Source: Desulfuromonadales bacterium (GTDB lineage: Bacteria > Desulfobacterota > Desulfuromonadia > Desulfuromonadales > BM103). From it: a stretch of DNA of 7,062 bases. The stretch covers positions 1 through 7,062 of the forward strand of contig JAUWTX010000109.1 in NCBI GenBank assembly GCA_030614505.1. Reading direction: 5' to 3'. The translations under genes were made by a program, and so were the position numbers. The notes under the pieces were generated by a model. It did no database searches. It had not been told where the DNA came from and worked only from the letters and a program-made list of their open reading frames with translations. Positions 6,086 through 7,062 of the stretch are shown piece by piece (the stretch's first letter is position 1; each line of letters begins with the position of its first letter).

Positions 6086-6183
6086 GGCTTTCTCCTTTTC
6101 ACCGACATTGCGATTGTAAACCATACATCAGGAGCGATTCTGCACGCGTTTCACGCAAAACAGACACCCTGAAAAGCTATTCT

Positions 6184-6211
6184 AATATAGCGAAATATCA
6201 AAACAAATCAA
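6184..6211 (-). promoter_or_regulatory. Sigma-70-type promoter for the FG-GAP protein
   Basis: On the minus strand TTGATT (6211-6206, four of six matches to the -35) is followed by a 16-base spacer and TATATT (6189-6184, five of six to the -10). Transcription would start near 6177 and leave a leader of about 92 bases. The leader contains a small GCGT-GAA-ACGC hairpin and the AAGGAG ribosome site. The surrounding AT-richness raises the chance of a false match. Confidence 0.5.
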
Positions 6212-6235
6212 CCTGAAACACTATATACAATCAGG
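6212..6235. promoter_or_regulatory. Inverted repeat abutting the FG-GAP promoter, possible operator
   Basis: CCTGA (6212-6216) and TCAGG (6231-6235) are exact inverted 5-base half-sites separated by 14 bases, giving a centre-to-centre distance of 19 bases (about two helical turns). The repeat touches the -35 at 6206-6211, a normal location for a dimeric activator or repressor. No specific regulator can be named, and short arms of this kind occur by chance. Confidence 0.3.
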
Positions 6236-6457
6236 CCTTATTGCATTTTAATAAAACATCATAAAATCCAACTATACTTATCGCTTGCAAAACACGCGCC
6301 TAAATTAGCCCTCGGCACTATATCTAAACCTCTTCAATCTATGGAAAAACTCCTTGTTTTCAATTATGATGCATCCGCAATAAGCTATCAATAGCAATGA
6401 TAAACTCGGAACTCTGCTTCTCAGAACAACTATTGCAGAAACAGTTAAGGAGGGGGC

Positions 6458-7062
6458 ATGCCAAGCACAGGACTCATACCAATGGCAGGATACAGGCTCA
6501 TCCATCACGGCGCACGTCACAACGTGACCGGCTCATGCCATGAACTTCGTCTGCAAGGAGGCAGCGGCCTGCTGGTTGACTGTGGGATCTTTCAGGGAGA
6601 AGAAGCTGACACTCCACTGGAAATCGATTTTGCTGTCGATCACCTGTGCGGCCTGGTTCTCACCCATGTCCACATTGATCATGTCGGTCGCCTCCCCTAC
6701 CTGCTGGCTGCCGGCTTCAAAGGTCCGATCTTTTGCAGCCAGGCCTCGGCCCTGCTCCTGCCTACGGTTCTGGAAGATGCGCTAAAGATCAGTTTCACTC
6801 GTGATCGACGACAGATCGAGAAATTCCTCAAGATAATCGCCAAGCAACTTTGTCCGCTCCCTTACGGGAAACCACACCACGTCGGAACCAACAGCAATGA
6901 TTCTCTGCAGATCCGTCTGCAGCCAGCCGGACACATCCTCGGTTCTGCCTATCTGGAGTGCCACTTCAAAGATAGTGCCGGCAAGCAACAGAGAGTCCTT
7001 TTCTCCGGTGACCTTGGCGCACCCTACACCCCGCTGTTGCCAGCGCCCAAGCCACCATACGG
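6458..7062 (+). CDS. Beta-CASP metallo-beta-lactamase-fold RNase, CPSF73-like (partial, N-terminal part)
   Basis: The first 201 residues of a predicted cytoplasmic RNA-processing nuclease of the COG1236/YSH1 type (Zn-dependent beta-lactamase fold plus a beta-CASP insertion). Early residues NVTGSCHEL (22-30) and LLVDCGIFQG (38-47) match motif-1 strands; the Asp is D41. The zinc signature HVHIDH is at 70-75. AGHILGSA (158-165) supplies H159 and SGDLG (183-187) supplies D185, the next two metal-ligand motifs in order. The beta-CASP domain and the C-terminal RNA-specificity motif would follow beyond the right edge; such proteins are about 450-480 residues. Start: ATG at 6458 behind TTAAGGAGG; the internal ATG at codon 9 has no ribosome site, although family members usually begin nearer that point. 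It is divergent from the FG-GAP gene, with no evident functional link. Family assignment is firm; whether it acts as endo- or exonuclease cannot be read from this part. Confidence 0.93.
   Translation, partial: MPSTGLIPMAGYRLIHHGARHNVTGSCHELRLQGGSGLLVDCGIFQGEEADTPLEIDFAVDHLCGLVLTHVHIDHVGRLPYLLAAGFKGPIFCSQASALLLPTVLEDALKISFTRDRRQIEKFLKIIAKQLCPLPYGKPHHVGTNSNDSLQIRLQPAGHILGSAYLECHFKDSAGKQQRVLFSGDLGAPYTPLLPAPKPPY

Larger units (their letters stand above)
6086..6457. other. 372-base AT-rich divergent intergenic region
   Basis: This stretch separates the minus-strand FG-GAP gene from the plus-strand beta-CASP nuclease gene. It holds a recognisable minus-strand promoter and an adjacent inverted repeat (listed separately), and a short palindrome GCTAT-CA-ATAGC at 6384-6395 nearer the nuclease gene. 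No convincing plus-strand -10/-35 pair was found. No tRNA, known riboswitch or credible small gene was seen; a 17-residue plus-strand frame at 6341-6394 lacks a ribosome site. Confidence 0.7.

Noticed and set aside
6086..6124. Upstream ATG (6124) for the FG-GAP protein
   Set aside because: The extra 13 residues precede a complete signal peptide, and AAGGAG sits 7 bases before the ATG at 6085.
4766..6172. 468-codon open frame on the plus strand opposite the FG-GAP gene
   Set aside because: It mirrors the repetitive DxDNDGDxD codons of the real gene (valine/isoleucine-rich repeats in antisense), lacks a ribosome site, and matches no family. The minus frame has a signal peptide, seven calcium loops and a Shine-Dalgarno.
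6341..6394. 17-residue plus-strand frame beginning MEKLL
   Set aside because: No Shine-Dalgarno precedes it, no terminator follows, and it lies in AT-rich DNA where such frames arise by chance.
6305..6520. 71-codon minus-strand frame at the start of the beta-CASP gene
   Set aside because: It overlaps the nuclease start in antisense, has no ribosome site, and has no recognisable motif.

Overview
The window most likely comes from a Gram-negative, anaerobic-type deltaproteobacterium of the Desulfuromonadales/Geobacter sort. The evidence for this is indirect: moderate GC, several signal-peptide or lipoprotein genes, a CPSF-type beta-CASP nuclease, and an envelope-heavy gene set. No rRNA, tRNA, CRISPR array, transposase or integrase is visible. 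Species assignment is an inference, not a sequence match.

Left part (1-3468, minus strand). Three genes lie in one direction. The first is a secreted, probably lipid-anchored protein made of three carboxypeptidase-regulatory-like beta-sandwich repeats (3468-2431). After 50 bases comes an M48/Ste24-type membrane zinc protease (2380-1109). Five bases later starts an MFS transporter of the YnfM type (1103 to beyond the left edge). The protease-transporter junction looks translationally coupled. The 50-base gap upstream of the protease can form two mutually exclusive hairpins.

Middle (3469-4484). A 199-base divergent promoter region separates the triple-repeat protein from a plus-strand lipoprotein (3668-4447). 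That lipoprotein has a P/Q/E/T-rich linker and a galactose-binding-like C-terminal domain. Its stop codon lies inside an 18-bp perfect hairpin (4445-4484) that should terminate transcription in both directions.

Right-middle (4485-6457, minus strand). A secreted 475-residue protein has seven FG-GAP/VCBS calcium-binding repeats, probably one seven-bladed propeller, and a C-terminal ASPIC/UnbV domain (6085-4658). Downstream on the same strand, after about 114 bases rich in complementary segments, lies an 18-codon gene (4543-4487). It has a near-perfect Shine-Dalgarno and encodes MKKYQKPRVVGSSNVHPC. Its stop codon sits two bases from the bidirectional terminator. This micro-gene is the best candidate here for something undescribed: a tiny basic peptide with an MKKYxKP start like many RiPP precursors and a His-Pro-Cys end. 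No modifying enzyme is visible in the window.

Right end (6458-7062, plus strand). After a 372-base AT-rich divergent region comes the N-terminal 201 residues of a beta-CASP metallo-beta-lactamase-fold RNase, cut off by the window edge.

The genes suggest mainly envelope or extracellular functions (surface adhesion/binding modules, membrane proteolysis, transport). A shared pathway cannot be demonstrated from this sequence.
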